From the NCBI GenBank assembly GCA_039798745.1, contig JBDKFK010000009.1:1-50019 (forward strand): DNA of 50,019 nt, read 5' to 3'. Positions within the stretch are counted from its first letter, which is position 1. Each line of letters opens with the position of its first letter. This document shows, one piece after another, positions 40,347 through 49,445 of this stretch. The translations under genes were made by a program, and so were the position numbers. This DNA comes from JBDKFK01 sp039798745 (GTDB lineage: Bacteria; Patescibacteriota; Microgenomatia; UBA1406; GWC2-37-13). The notes below the pieces were generated by a model. It was not told the origin of the DNA. It ran no database searches and was given only the letters and a program-made list of their open reading frames with translations.

Positions 40347-40459
40347 GGAAGATGAGTGTGGTCTAAAATTTTTCGCAAAATGTTATCGCTGGATTGGAAA
40401 AGGTTTAGCGCTGTGGTGAATATGTAGTTGCGAAAAATTTTAGACCACACTCATCTTCC
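40347..40459. repeat. Hairpin element 1: 32-bp perfect stem
   Basis: Bases 40347-40378 are the exact reverse complement of 40428-40459, with a 49-nt loop. The outer 22 bp are unique; the inner 10 bp and the loop ends (40379-40390 and 40414-40427) recur in inverted form in element 2. It follows the ogt stop by 6 nt. Confidence 0.9.
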
Positions 40460-40467
40460 AGGGTACA

Positions 40468-40577
40468 AATATGGGAAATTGCATAATATATTTTTGCAAC
40501 TACATATTCACCATAGCATTGATGCTCTTCACTAGCGATAACATTTTGCGAAAATATATTATGTAATTTCCCATATT
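40468..40577. repeat. Hairpin element 2: 32-bp stem with two G-U pairs
   Basis: Bases 40468-40499 pair with 40546-40577 around a 46-nt loop. Its loop is the reverse complement of the element 1 loop at both ends, so 40370-40390 also pairs with 40534-40554 (21 bp) and 40414-40431 with 40496-40513 (18 bp). The uvrD-like ATG starts 3 nt after the stem. Confidence 0.9.
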
Positions 40578-40580
40578 AAT

Positions 40581-42434
40581 ATGATGTCATCATCAGATTC
40601 TTTAAATCTCGAACAGAGACACGCGGTAGAAGATACAGAAGGGCCAATTTGTATTATTGCCGGGCCAGGAACAGGAAAAACGAAAACATTGATTAGCAGA
40701 ATGCTCTACCTGCTAGATGAAAAAAATATTGCGCCAGGAAAAATTCTCGCTATAACGTTTACAAAAAAAGCGGCGAAGGAAATACAAGAGCGTCTATCTA
40801 GTAGTTATACCGGTACGTTACCCAAAATTACTACCTTTCACGGGTTGGGATACGATCTATTAAAAGCGAGCGGAGAGGATATTCAGATTGCTTCAGATAG
40901 GATACGTGAAGAAGTTGCAGAGCGTGTGATAAAGACGGTAAAAAATCTAGAAAAGATGACGATCAAGGACGTGCTGCTTTTAATTTCTAACTACAAAAAT
41001 AATCTACAGAATACTGCGGATGAAGCTACCATGTCTGCATTGACTCTTTATGACGGGATACTCAAAGAGGAGGCCATGATTGATTATGATGATCTATTAC
41101 AGAGAACATACTCTTTACTTAAACAAAATAGTACGCCTCACCTATTTGATTACGTAATGATTGATGAGTTTCAGGACACGAACGAGATACAGTATGAGAT
41201 GATAAAAAAGCTAACCGGGAATAACATTTTTGTCATAGGTGATCCGCTGCAGTCTATCTATTCTTTTCGGGGAGCAGATGACACAATTTTTCAAAGATTC
41301 AAAGATGATTTCACAATAACTAAAGAAATTACACTGCAAACTAATTATCGATCTGTATCACAAGTTATTGCGGTTAGTGCCGCGTTGTTTTCTCATATAA
41401 TACCTCTCACACCCGCAACCAGTGAAGAAGGAACGGTTACGATGATACGAACACTCAATGAGTACACGGAAGCAACAAAAATAGTAGATGAAATAAGCAC
41501 AATAATGGGAGGCATGGACCTTATTCAGGCAGGCAACCGGAAACGTGAGTGTGTTACGTCTGCGCATTTCAGCGACTTTGCGGTGATATACCGTACCCAT
41601 AAAATCAGCCGTGTTCTGCAACAGCGTTTTGAAGAGTCAGGAATTCCGTATCAGGTTGTAGGAGGTAATAGTCCGTATGAAAGTAAAGAAGCGGCATTTA
41701 TTATCGAGTGTCTTGAATATATTCAGTCTGGTTCAACAGACGTGCTCATGGATATACTCGGCTCTTCTATTCTGCAGATTGATAAGAAGCTTCGCGTAGC
41801 ATATAAAACCGGTGCAAATATGACCGGAAAGAATAACCTCACGAAGGTACTAGCATCTTTGCAGGAGTTAGTAACAGCGGCGCCTTCGCTGAGGGTATCA
41901 CAGCTGGTTGACGAGATTGTTACCCGTTTTCATATCAAAGAATATATGTCAAAGAAATCGGGGCATATGAATAGTCTGCAACAGATTTATAGCAATATTA
42001 TCCGTTTTGATGGTTATGCTGACGGACTGGCACGGTCTATAAACTATTTCAGGTATCTTAAGGAACATGAATATTATGATAATACAGCGGACAGAGTGAC
42101 ATTGCTTACCATGCACGCGGCAAAAGGACTGGAGTTTTCGTATGTGTTTATCTGCGGACTTGAGGAAAACAGTATTCCTTTTGTGAGGGCGGGACAGAAA
42201 CCGGAACATATAGAAGAAGAAAGACGACTATTATACGTCGCACTCACCCGGGCAAAGCATCATATATATTTGCTGGAGGCGAAAGAAAGAAACCGTACTA
42301 AAACACAGATGTCACGGTTCAAAAAAGAGATACTAATACCTCTGGTTACAGAGGTAGAAGATGAAGCTGCCGTAAAACTGGAACGGAAACAGGAACTTGC
42401 GCGGCTGAAAAAAAATCAGATAGCGCTCTTTTAA
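40581..42434 (+). CDS. UvrD/PcrA-like superfamily 1 helicase
   Basis: A 617-aa 3'-to-5' DNA helicase, shorter than typical PcrA (about 720). Motifs in order: I GPGTGKTKT, Ia TFTKKAAKEI, II MIDEFQDTNE, III GDPLQSIYSFRG, IV NYRSVSQ, V TMHAAKGLEFSYV and VI EERRLLYVALTRAKHH. It acts in excision repair and replication restart. The shorter 2B region suggests a compact CPR form. The start is at a double ATG (40581 or 40584) directly behind hairpin element 2. It could belong to any UvrD subfamily. Confidence 0.93.
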   Translation: MMSSSDSLNLEQRHAVEDTEGPICIIAGPGTGKTKTLISRMLYLLDEKNIAPGKILAITFTKKAAKEIQERLSSSYTGTLPKITTFHGLGYDLLKASGEDIQIASDRIREEVAERVIKTVKNLEKMTIKDVLLLISNYKNNLQNTADEATMSALTLYDGILKEEAMIDYDDLLQRTYSLLKQNSTPHLFDYVMIDEFQDTNEIQYEMIKKLTGNNIFVIGDPLQSIYSFRGADDTIFQRFKDDFTITKEITLQTNYRSVSQVIAVSAALFSHIIPLTPATSEEGTVTMIRTLNEYTEATKIVDEISTIMGGMDLIQAGNRKRECVTSAHFSDFAVIYRTHKISRVLQQRFEESGIPYQVVGGNSPYESKEAAFIIECLEYIQSGSTDVLMDILGSSILQIDKKLRVAYKTGANMTGKNNLTKVLASLQELVTAAPSLRVSQLVDEIVTRFHIKEYMSKKSGHMNSLQQIYSNIIRFDGYADGLARSINYFRYLKEHEYYDNTADRVTLLTMHAAKGLEFSYVFICGLEENSIPFVRAGQKPEHIEEERRLLYVALTRAKHHIYLLEAKERNRTKTQMSRFKKEILIPLVTEVEDEAAVKLERKQELARLKKNQIALF

Positions 42435-42437
42435 GCT

Positions 42438-44126
42438 TTAACCAAATGTAAACGCGTACAGTTCCAGGTTATCGTCAAGAAATTCCAGGATAAGTGTATG
42501 TTTTCCGGCTTTGGGAAGATTAATAAGTGTGTAGAGTCTATCTGAAGCGATCGTTACGACACCGTTCTTTACATCAACGCCAGCGTTAGCTGTTGTAACG
42601 ACAGCACCATCCAGGAGTACTCGGATACGGCCTGGTGAAGCTGCTAAGGGGCGCATTACCAGATATGCATTTTTTGCGTCAAACTGTAATGTAAGTTTAG
42701 CTCCCTTGTGAGGCATTGCTCTCTCTTCTCCCACCGTCCAGCTACCCGTGTACGCGAAAGAATTGGCGGGTAAAGCGGTTGGTTCAGTAAACTGCATTTT
42801 TTTATCTACTATTATGTTCTCAGGTGAACTCAGATACTGGATTCGTGAATTGCCAAGGTAAAGTTCAGGAGTACGCGCGTATGTTTCGTAAGATTGATTT
42901 GAGACAGGAATATTCTGAACGTCAGCGCCCGTTTCGTTTAATAATTGCTTGATAATCTCTTCTGTTTTGTCATATTCCCCTTCACCAAAATGGGTATAGC
43001 GGATGCGTCCATCTTTATCGATGAGATATTTTGCCGGCCAGTATTGATTGCTATATGCGTTCCATGTATCAAAATTATTGTCCTGCATTACGGGATAGGT
43101 AAGTTTAAAGTCCGCAATCGCCAGACGCACATTGGATGCTTTTTTTTCAAACGCAAACTCCGGCGTGTGGACGCCGATTATTACTAGGCCTTTTGATGCG
43201 TATTTAGTGTGCCATGATTGTATATAGGGCAGCGTTCGAACGCAGTTGATGCAGGTATATGTCCAAAAATCTACAAGTACTACTTTTCCTCTAAGCGATG
43301 CAATGGTGAGAGGAGGGGAATTGAACCATTCGCCTCCGGGAATAAGCTCTGGTGCTGTCTGGCTGGTATCGGAAGGCGCGCTTCGTAAATCTTTGAGAGC
43401 CTTACTTACTGTCTCATTCTCTTCGAGCTTGGTTAAGCCGGTTCCATACTGAGGGAATTTTTCAAGTATATATGATTGAAAGGTCCGATCAAAATTGAGC
43501 GCAATTGCCAGAGCAGTAAGGATCATGAGTACGCCAAATAGTTTTTGAATCGTTCCTGTATTCTTGAGAAGCCAGGGCACCTTTTGAAGAAGTGTGCGTC
43601 CTCCGTAGGTAATAGCTAACATGGGTATAGCTGTGCCGATAGAGTACGCAAGAGTTATAAAAAAAGTGGCGGCATTTATATTACTCGATGCCGCGAGCGT
43701 TATGACAGAGGCGATGATTGGTCCAACGCAGGGAGTCCAGACAAGGCCGAGACTTATGCCTATCGCCAGTCCACCTGTAAATCCGGTATCCCCCTGTGTT
43801 TTAGGAGTAAATCGGGCTAGCTTACTGAACAGCTGTTCCATATACAACTGCACGCGCGGGATAAGAAGACTGATTCCAAATAGTAAGACGATGATTACAG
43901 AAAATGTCCGGAGAAAGTCGGCCGAGACACCGGTAAGTTTAACCAAGGTCGAAAGAAAGAGAGTGAAAAACGTAAAGCTGATGATAAAACCTGTAACTAT
44001 TCCGAAGGGCCTCTTTTTCCCTGTTCCTACAGAACCCGATAGGACAATGGGTAGGATCGGGAGTATGCATGGAGATAGAATAGTCACGACACCCGCAATA
44101 AATGAAAATAAGATCAAGAAAATCAT
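42438..44126 (-). CDS. CcdA-thioredoxin fusion (DipZ-like)
   Basis: A 562-aa membrane redox protein. Residues 1-215 form a CcdA/DsbD transmembrane domain with the two conserved Cys motifs SPCILPILP and WTPCVGPI. Residues about 265-400 are a TlpA-like thioredoxin domain with WTYTCINCVRTLP (CxxC). The C-terminal 150 residues are a DipZ-type beta domain (INLPKAGKHTLILEF). Electrons would move from cytoplasmic thioredoxin to extracytoplasmic disulfides, which fits the Cys-rich secreted proteins in this region. Confidence 0.93.
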   Translation of the reverse strand: MIFLILFSFIAGVVTILSPCILPILPIVLSGSVGTGKKRPFGIVTGFIISFTFFTLFLSTLVKLTGVSADFLRTFSVIIVLLFGISLLIPRVQLYMEQLFSKLARFTPKTQGDTGFTGGLAIGISLGLVWTPCVGPIIASVITLAASSNINAATFFITLAYSIGTAIPMLAITYGGRTLLQKVPWLLKNTGTIQKLFGVLMILTALAIALNFDRTFQSYILEKFPQYGTGLTKLEENETVSKALKDLRSAPSDTSQTAPELIPGGEWFNSPPLTIASLRGKVVLVDFWTYTCINCVRTLPYIQSWHTKYASKGLVIIGVHTPEFAFEKKASNVRLAIADFKLTYPVMQDNNFDTWNAYSNQYWPAKYLIDKDGRIRYTHFGEGEYDKTEEIIKQLLNETGADVQNIPVSNQSYETYARTPELYLGNSRIQYLSSPENIIVDKKMQFTEPTALPANSFAYTGSWTVGEERAMPHKGAKLTLQFDAKNAYLVMRPLAASPGRIRVLLDGAVVTTANAGVDVKNGVVTIASDRLYTLINLPKAGKHTLILEFLDDNLELYAFTFG

Positions 44127-44139
44127 AAAAGTTGACGAA

Positions 44140-44457
44140 TCATTTTATTATAACACCCCAATCAATTACTCTTTGTGTTGAGGGACGATAGATAATCGCT
44201 TTTTCTTTCCAGATAATGATAATATCATTTGGCTGCGCTTCTTTGTAAAATGGATCCTGCTTTTTCAACGTTGCAGCGTCACTAACTTCAACAACGATCG
44301 GCTTATCATCTGGAACGGTCATAAACTGTGAAAGGTGTTTTTTAATTGCAGGATATGAAGTATCCAGCTGTTGAGAACGATACCATCCATACGTGCCCAA
44401 TCCAAGAACAATGGTAATAAAAGCAGTAATAATGATTTTTGTAATGGTCAAACGCAT
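44140..44457 (-). CDS. Small membrane-anchored protein of unknown function
   Basis: A 105-aa protein with one N-terminal membrane helix (residues 5-27) and an extracytoplasmic domain of about 75 residues (VPDDKPIVVEVSD, NDIIIIWKEKAIIYRPS). It lies 13 nt upstream of the DipZ-like gene in the same direction and is probably cotranscribed. It may be a domain of a surface assembly; no family is recognised. Confidence 0.65.
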   Translation of the reverse strand: MRLTITKIIITAFITIVLGLGTYGWYRSQQLDTSYPAIKKHLSQFMTVPDDKPIVVEVSDAATLKKQDPFYKEAQPNDIIIIWKEKAIIYRPSTQRVIDWGVIIK

Positions 44458-44478
44458 GATTTTGTAACTATATCAAAT

Positions 44479-47400
44479 TTATAACGGGCTGCTTGTCGGT
44501 ACAAGAGTTGGAGATACAGATGGTGATTCTGTGACAGTTATTTCCGGTGACGGTGTGACGACCTCGGTTGTGACAGAATCACTACTGGTACTTTCATATG
44601 TTTTCGGATTTTTTACCGAGAGGGCTATCCATGAAAACAGCTGTTCCTTATTTGCGGGTTGTTGTAAAAGAATAGAGAACCCTGTCGATGATTCATCAGT
44701 CACTTCATATACAACGCTAGAGCTTTTTGAAGTAACAGATATGATCGGTATCTGTTCGTATGGGTGCTCAAATGTTATCTGTACTTTGTTTGCTCCTTGT
44801 TTAATCTTGGCATAACCACCCGAATCAGAGTTAAATGTTACAGGACCTTCAAATACTGTTGAGCCTTTAAACACAGCAGACCCTTCAATAACGAGAGCAT
44901 GTTGTGTAATGAGATTTTGAATTGTTATGTCAGATAGCGAATGAGGATCTTGAGCATGGTCTGTATCAAATAATAACTGTAGATCCGTTAGTTGTTTTTC
45001 CAGCGTATCCAGTCGTGTGCCATATACATCGGGCAATGGTACTGGCGGAGATATACGGTCTTCAATACCGGTAAGTCGTTTACTTGTTTGCGCGAGTGAG
45101 AGTTGTTGTTGCTGGATCGCTGATACCAGAAGCGGAGTAAACTGACCATACGTGAGAGACTTAAAGCCGTTGCTGTCAGTATCAACTACTTCAGGTACGA
45201 TTTTTTCTACTTCCTGAGCAATAAATCCAATATGAAGACCGGCTTCAATCCGGTCAGGAGCAGTAAGCGTGTCATATGACACCGGGCGCAGAGACATTAC
45301 TTTTGATAGTCCATCGGTAAGGTCTTCTATATTTTTTTTGAACCGGAGATCGGAGGTATTTGCCCACGCGCCAGTCGAGGTGACATGCCCTTCGTTACTT
45401 GCATCAATTCTTACCTGCAGGAGATACTGAGGATTGTTTGTCCCGACTCCAACATTTCCTATATTGTCGATTCTCATGCGTTCGGCAGGACCTGAGTTAT
45501 TGGCAGTCGAAAAGATAAGCGCTCCTTTAAAAGCATTTTGAGTAACATCAGTAATCATGCCGGAGATACTTGCAATATTAGTCGTTCCGGTAGTAAGGCG
45601 TTTGGCGGCAAATAATATGTCTGAAGCAGAGTTATTGGCGGCAGCGACAGTGTTTTGTAATCTTAAGCCATGTACTACACCGTTTCCTGAATCAGCAATA
45701 TCAAGTTTACTCCCCTGAGTGGAGGTGCCGATGCCTATACTGTTTGCGGTGCCGTTTACAAAGAAAAGATTAGAATCAGAAACGCCTTTGACAATAGTGT
45801 TATAGCTACCATTGCTATTATTAATTACCATTCCGCCATCAAGCCAGAGCAAGCCCGCCGCGCCGCGCTGAAGTGTGATATCCTGCGCGTTACTCCCATC
45901 GCCCCATTTTAGTTTTCCGTCTGATGTGCCCAGCCATCGGCCTTGGGTGTCACCATTTATCTGTACTCGGAAGGTTTCGGAGTTGGTTGCGGACCGTTGA
46001 ACTCTAAAGGCTCCGTTTGTTCCGACAAAAAATTCATCGCCTGCGGTATTTCCATATTTTGTAATCGTGGTATTTGTTCCGTTTGCGCCGATTGTGAGGT
46101 CGCCGGCCATGCCGAGATTTCCCTGATAATTCACAACAAATTTGTCCACGGTCTGGTTACGCAGACGAAGAAGATTACCGAGTGTCCCAGTCGCCGCTGT
46201 GGAATCAACATATACTCCCTGAGCGCGTGTCCCGGTTCCTGCAAGGTCTATAGATAAAGCTGAAGCGTTAGAATCACTACCGGTGCCGTTATGGGTAACT
46301 TTTATGCTGCCTTTGCCAGTCTCGTATCCGATCACGCCAAGAGTACTGTCATTAGGATTGTTTCCGGTTATAGAAAGAGCGTTTGATGAGGTATCGGTAC
46401 TGTTTGAAACAATCTCTACCGCGTTTGATGAACCGTCATAGTTCATATAGAATGCCGCCTGAGCGTATGCAGCATTATCTACCTTAACATTAATCATATT
46501 TCCAAGCGCTGACGCGCCCGCGTCGGAGTATATGCCAATGCCTGAGCCAATATCATTGGTCAAATCAATGCGTAACGCGCCGCCGGAAGACGAAAGGTAT
46601 CCTGAGTCACCGGTAGTCGTGAGAAATATACGTCCGGTGGAGGTAAGTCCTGCAAAAGTGGGAGCTGATGCAGTGTCAATGTTTTGAATAGTATCAAGTT
46701 TGTTTGAAGAGACTATCAGGTTCGTCGCGTTGTATGAAAGTCCATATGCTCCACTCGAGGAATTGTAGGTGAGAGGTGCTGTGGCGGATAGACCTGTTAA
46801 AGAAACAATATCAGGTGTCCAGTTTTGCCATTCTTCGTCACTACCGTTGTAGCGTAAGAGTTGTCCGTTTGTTGCGGTTGAAATATCAACGCCGGCAAGA
46901 TCGTCAATGCCGGCCGCGCCGCTGACAGTTCCATCAGCTGCTTTTAAGATTCCTCCCAATTTAGATATTTTTAATCCTGAAATATTCAACGACGCGCCGG
47001 CATGAAGGTTCTGAGGCAGCGAAAGGGTATAGGTTGAGTCCGATTGAGAGACGATAACCTGATTTTCTGTACCAAGAAGCGCGATATTCGAAGCGGGTGC
47101 CGTAGTCTGCAGATGCCTGGTCAGATCGTTGATATCGCCGAAAATAAATGAGCTATCTTCTGCTGGTTGCTCTTTTACCAGTACAGTTCCTGTTACATCG
47201 GCGGATACGATCTTAATGGAGTAAGGAAATTCTTTATTAATTGTCAGTTCAGTGGCTTTACTATTTTTACCAACAATGTGTCCTGCTAGTGCGCTGGTGT
47301 CTGTTTCTGAGGAATCAGACCTGAGTTTGAGCGCACCTGACCTGAGCTGATCTCTCAATGAAGGAACGGGAGAAGTTCTCTCTATTGTGATGCGTGAAGT

Positions 47401-47805
47401 ACGTGATGATGACGACAAGGGAATGCGGTTACTGCTTTTCCATGTAGTACCGTCGCGGATATCTATTTGTAGCCAACTCTCGTTTTCGAATAAGATAGCT
47501 GCCGGCTCTACACAGGAACCAAGATGAATTTTGTATGTTCCATTTTTTTGTACAGGAACTGGGGCACATGTTCCCGAGCTGTCATAACGTTCAGTCCATA
47601 GAGCTTGTGCAGATTCATCATCTGTATATAAAGCGAGTTTAAGGCGCAGAGATTTTGGGTTCACAGAACCGCGTTGTCGTAACGCTAGTTTGCCTTGAAT
47701 TCGTACCGAGGTAGCCGCGAGAACGGAGTAAGGCATAAAAACCACATACGATATAAAAACCGCAATAAATGCTGCATACACGGTTAACTGGTTTTTTATG
47801 CTCAT
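44479..47805 (-). CDS. Large surface protein with S74 self-cleaving chaperone domain
   Basis: A 1108-aa exported protein: signal peptide (residues 1-30), then an acyl-sugar/adhesin-like beta region with many Gly/Ser/Asn/Thr repeats, like phage tail fibres (about 150-800). Next is a peptidase S74 intramolecular chaperone (about 815-905: NTSDLRFKKNIEDL with the cleavage Ser-Asp and Lys, IGFIAQEVEKIVPEVV), then coiled coil and a C-terminal beta domain, and a Ser/Pro/Thr-rich tail. S74 domains trimerise the fibre and then release themselves. It is the most likely adhesin or host-contact fibre of the cell. Confidence 0.9.
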   Translation of the reverse strand: MSIKNQLTVYAAFIAVFISYVVFMPYSVLAATSVRIQGKLALRQRGSVNPKSLRLKLALYTDDESAQALWTERYDSSGTCAPVPVQKNGTYKIHLGSCVEPAAILFENESWLQIDIRDGTTWKSSNRIPLSSSSRTSRITIERTSPVPSLRDQLRSGALKLRSDSSETDTSALAGHIVGKNSKATELTINKEFPYSIKIVSADVTGTVLVKEQPAEDSSFIFGDINDLTRHLQTTAPASNIALLGTENQVIVSQSDSTYTLSLPQNLHAGASLNISGLKISKLGGILKAADGTVSGAAGIDDLAGVDISTATNGQLLRYNGSDEEWQNWTPDIVSLTGLSATAPLTYNSSSGAYGLSYNATNLIVSSNKLDTIQNIDTASAPTFAGLTSTGRIFLTTTGDSGYLSSSGGALRIDLTNDIGSGIGIYSDAGASALGNMINVKVDNAAYAQAAFYMNYDGSSNAVEIVSNSTDTSSNALSITGNNPNDSTLGVIGYETGKGSIKVTHNGTGSDSNASALSIDLAGTGTRAQGVYVDSTAATGTLGNLLRLRNQTVDKFVVNYQGNLGMAGDLTIGANGTNTTITKYGNTAGDEFFVGTNGAFRVQRSATNSETFRVQINGDTQGRWLGTSDGKLKWGDGSNAQDITLQRGAAGLLWLDGGMVINNSNGSYNTIVKGVSDSNLFFVNGTANSIGIGTSTQGSKLDIADSGNGVVHGLRLQNTVAAANNSASDILFAAKRLTTGTTNIASISGMITDVTQNAFKGALIFSTANNSGPAERMRIDNIGNVGVGTNNPQYLLQVRIDASNEGHVTSTGAWANTSDLRFKKNIEDLTDGLSKVMSLRPVSYDTLTAPDRIEAGLHIGFIAQEVEKIVPEVVDTDSNGFKSLTYGQFTPLLVSAIQQQQLSLAQTSKRLTGIEDRISPPVPLPDVYGTRLDTLEKQLTDLQLLFDTDHAQDPHSLSDITIQNLITQHALVIEGSAVFKGSTVFEGPVTFNSDSGGYAKIKQGANKVQITFEHPYEQIPIISVTSKSSSVVYEVTDESSTGFSILLQQPANKEQLFSWIALSVKNPKTYESTSSDSVTTEVVTPSPEITVTESPSVSPTLVPTSSPL

Positions 47806-47952
47806 GCGTTAAGAAATTATTACGCCATCGTATATGTTACTGGTATTACTGATAAATACGAGATATCTGTCTAAGTCTACCTTACAATAGTAGCAGAATG
47901 AGGCCTATGAACTCAAATCAAACAGCGCTGAGTGACGGGTATAATAGGAGGT

Positions 47953-48468
47953 ATGAGACGTACCAGATTTTGGATAATATTAACTATTCTCCTTGCGGCA
48001 ATAGTCGGCGGAATATATTACTATAAAAGTCGGACCAAGCCAGTTCACTATCATGCAGGTTTCCGGGTGTATATTGATGGAAAGTTTCAGGATTTTTCCG
48101 GGTTTAAATATATGCGCATCTCGCCCTGTGGTAAGTCTGAGAATCACCGAATTGGAGATAAACAGATAGAAAAAGCCCATTTACATGATGGAAACGGAGA
48201 TGTTGTTCATATTCATCGTAAGGATCCCATATGGCAGGATTTGTTTACTAATCTTAAATTCACAATACCAACTTCTAAAAATGTGGTCGGATATATAAAT
48301 GGGAAAAAAGTGAATAACATACTACAACAGACTATTAAGTCATATGACAGCGTAAATATTGTTATAGGGACTCCCGTATCTAATACGGACTTGCGTAAAA
48401 ATATGGTAAGTAAAAAAAGAATGCAGGAGGTAGAAACACAGAGTGAATACTGCGCTACGGGAGGATAA
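47953..48468 (+). CDS. His-rich membrane-anchored protein of unknown function
   Basis: A 171-aa protein with an N-terminal membrane helix (residues 6-25). The outer domain has HYHAGFRVYIDGK, CGKSENHR and the pattern AHLHDGNGDVVHIH, a His-rich set that could bind metal. Two Cys (SPC, EYCATGG) may pair. The start at 47953 (MRRTRFWII) is chosen because TATAAT lies 7 nt upstream; AGGAGG also sits in that spacer. The GTG frame start at 47932 would place the -10 box inside the gene. Function not recognised. Confidence 0.7.
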   Translation: MRRTRFWIILTILLAAIVGGIYYYKSRTKPVHYHAGFRVYIDGKFQDFSGFKYMRISPCGKSENHRIGDKQIEKAHLHDGNGDVVHIHRKDPIWQDLFTNLKFTIPTSKNVVGYINGKKVNNILQQTIKSYDSVNIVIGTPVSNTDLRKNMVSKKRMQEVETQSEYCATGG

Positions 48469-48478
48469 TAGAAAAGTC

Positions 48479-49135
48479 TCAGTGCTTTTTATGAGCATAC
48501 ATACCGGTTCTATTATAAGGTGACCGTTTATCGATACGTGTTTTTTCGGTTATTGCCGGCTGATTATACGCGTCGTCATTATCGTCATCAGGATATGCAT
48601 GTGCATGAGTAATTCCTGCAATTTCGTCAGGAGTAATTATTTGTGTATCCGTCGCGTTATTTTCCTTGAAGAGTTGTGTCATGCTGTCTTTATCCTGTTC
48701 ATCTATCAGAACAGATATTACTACTCCGCCCTGTTTGAGTACCTGTTCGTATTTGTAAGCATCACTTTGCGCGATACCGATGTCTATGAGGGCAGTAACA
48801 ACCCCACCGGTAAGTGCTCCTGTTGCGGCACCCACTCCGGTAAAGCCGAGAGCGGTAGCGAGAGGACCAACAGCCAATAACGGTCCGACACCCGGAACCG
48901 TAATTGCGCCAATTCCGGCGATAAGACCTGCGAGAGCGCCGATCGTTCCACCTGTTAATATGCCGGTATTTGCGGCATCCACCGATTCATCGCGTCTGTC
49001 TATAAGCGCGTTATCTGACATGACAATAGAAATATCACTGTTTCGATAGCCAGCGTGCCGTAGCTCGCTAAAAACATTTTCCACGTCATGCTTAGCTAAA
49101 AACGAACCAATAATTGCTTTATGTTGCCATGTCAT
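48479..49135 (-). CDS. Glycine-zipper stress-type membrane protein
   Basis: A 218-aa protein starting MTWQHKAIIGSF at 49135 (the longer frame has an odd N-terminus). Residues 1-55 look like the general stress protein 17M/YflT-type domain (FLAKHDVENVFSELRHAGYR). The middle, about 65-120, is a Gly/Ala-rich hydrophobic zipper (GALAGLIAGIGAI, TGALTGGVVTALID) that inserts in membranes, and the C-terminus is an acidic/His/Asp-rich tail. The family has no firm biochemical role; osmotic or envelope stress is plausible. Convergent with the His-rich gene. Confidence 0.75.
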   Translation of the reverse strand: MTWQHKAIIGSFLAKHDVENVFSELRHAGYRNSDISIVMSDNALIDRRDESVDAANTGILTGGTIGALAGLIAGIGAITVPGVGPLLAVGPLATALGFTGVGAATGALTGGVVTALIDIGIAQSDAYKYEQVLKQGGVVISVLIDEQDKDSMTQLFKENNATDTQIITPDEIAGITHAHAYPDDDNDDAYNQPAITEKTRIDKRSPYNRTGMYAHKKH

Positions 49136-49265
49136 AAGAGATTTTTTTAAATTCGTAATAATGTTATGGTAGTGTGTGAGCTTAAGAACTAGGTCAGGAG
49201 CAGGTAATAAGAGCGTAAGAATATAAGTGCGAGCCTGAAACAAGTGGATTTATATTCCTATAGTA

Positions 49266-49294
49266 TTGAAATATACATATTATTTTTGTATAAT
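49266..49294 (+). promoter_or_regulatory. Consensus-like promoter of the GC-rich terminal gene
   Basis: TTGAAA (49266-49271), a 17-nt spacer, TATAAT (49289-49294). Unlike most genes here, a leader of about 145 nt precedes the first start codon. Confidence 0.75.
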
Positions 49295-49330
49295 CTGGGC
49301 ACCCCATGCTACTTGATCCCCCAATTGCTT

Positions 49331-49373
49331 TCAGGTATGTTGTGGGCGAAAGCTCATTGACAACCTGAAACGT
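49331..49373 (+). ncRNA. GNRA-capped structured leader
   Basis: TTTCAGGT and TTGT pair with ACAA and ACCTGAAA-type bases outside a TGGGC-GAAA-GCTCA hairpin whose loop is a GNRA tetraloop. A second small hairpin (GTACACA with TGTGTGC) follows at about 49389. It fits a structured 5' leader of unknown class. Confidence 0.45.
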
Positions 49374-49445
49374 TTTTCTCCGTTTTGTGTACACATCCCC
49401 TGTGTGCGTAAAACTGTATTCAAATCTCCCATAGAAAGGAGAACA

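Noticed and set aside
40347..40577. CRISPR array or pair of terminators
   Set aside because: There are no direct repeats with spacers, no cas genes, and the stems are AT-rich without terminal U-runs.
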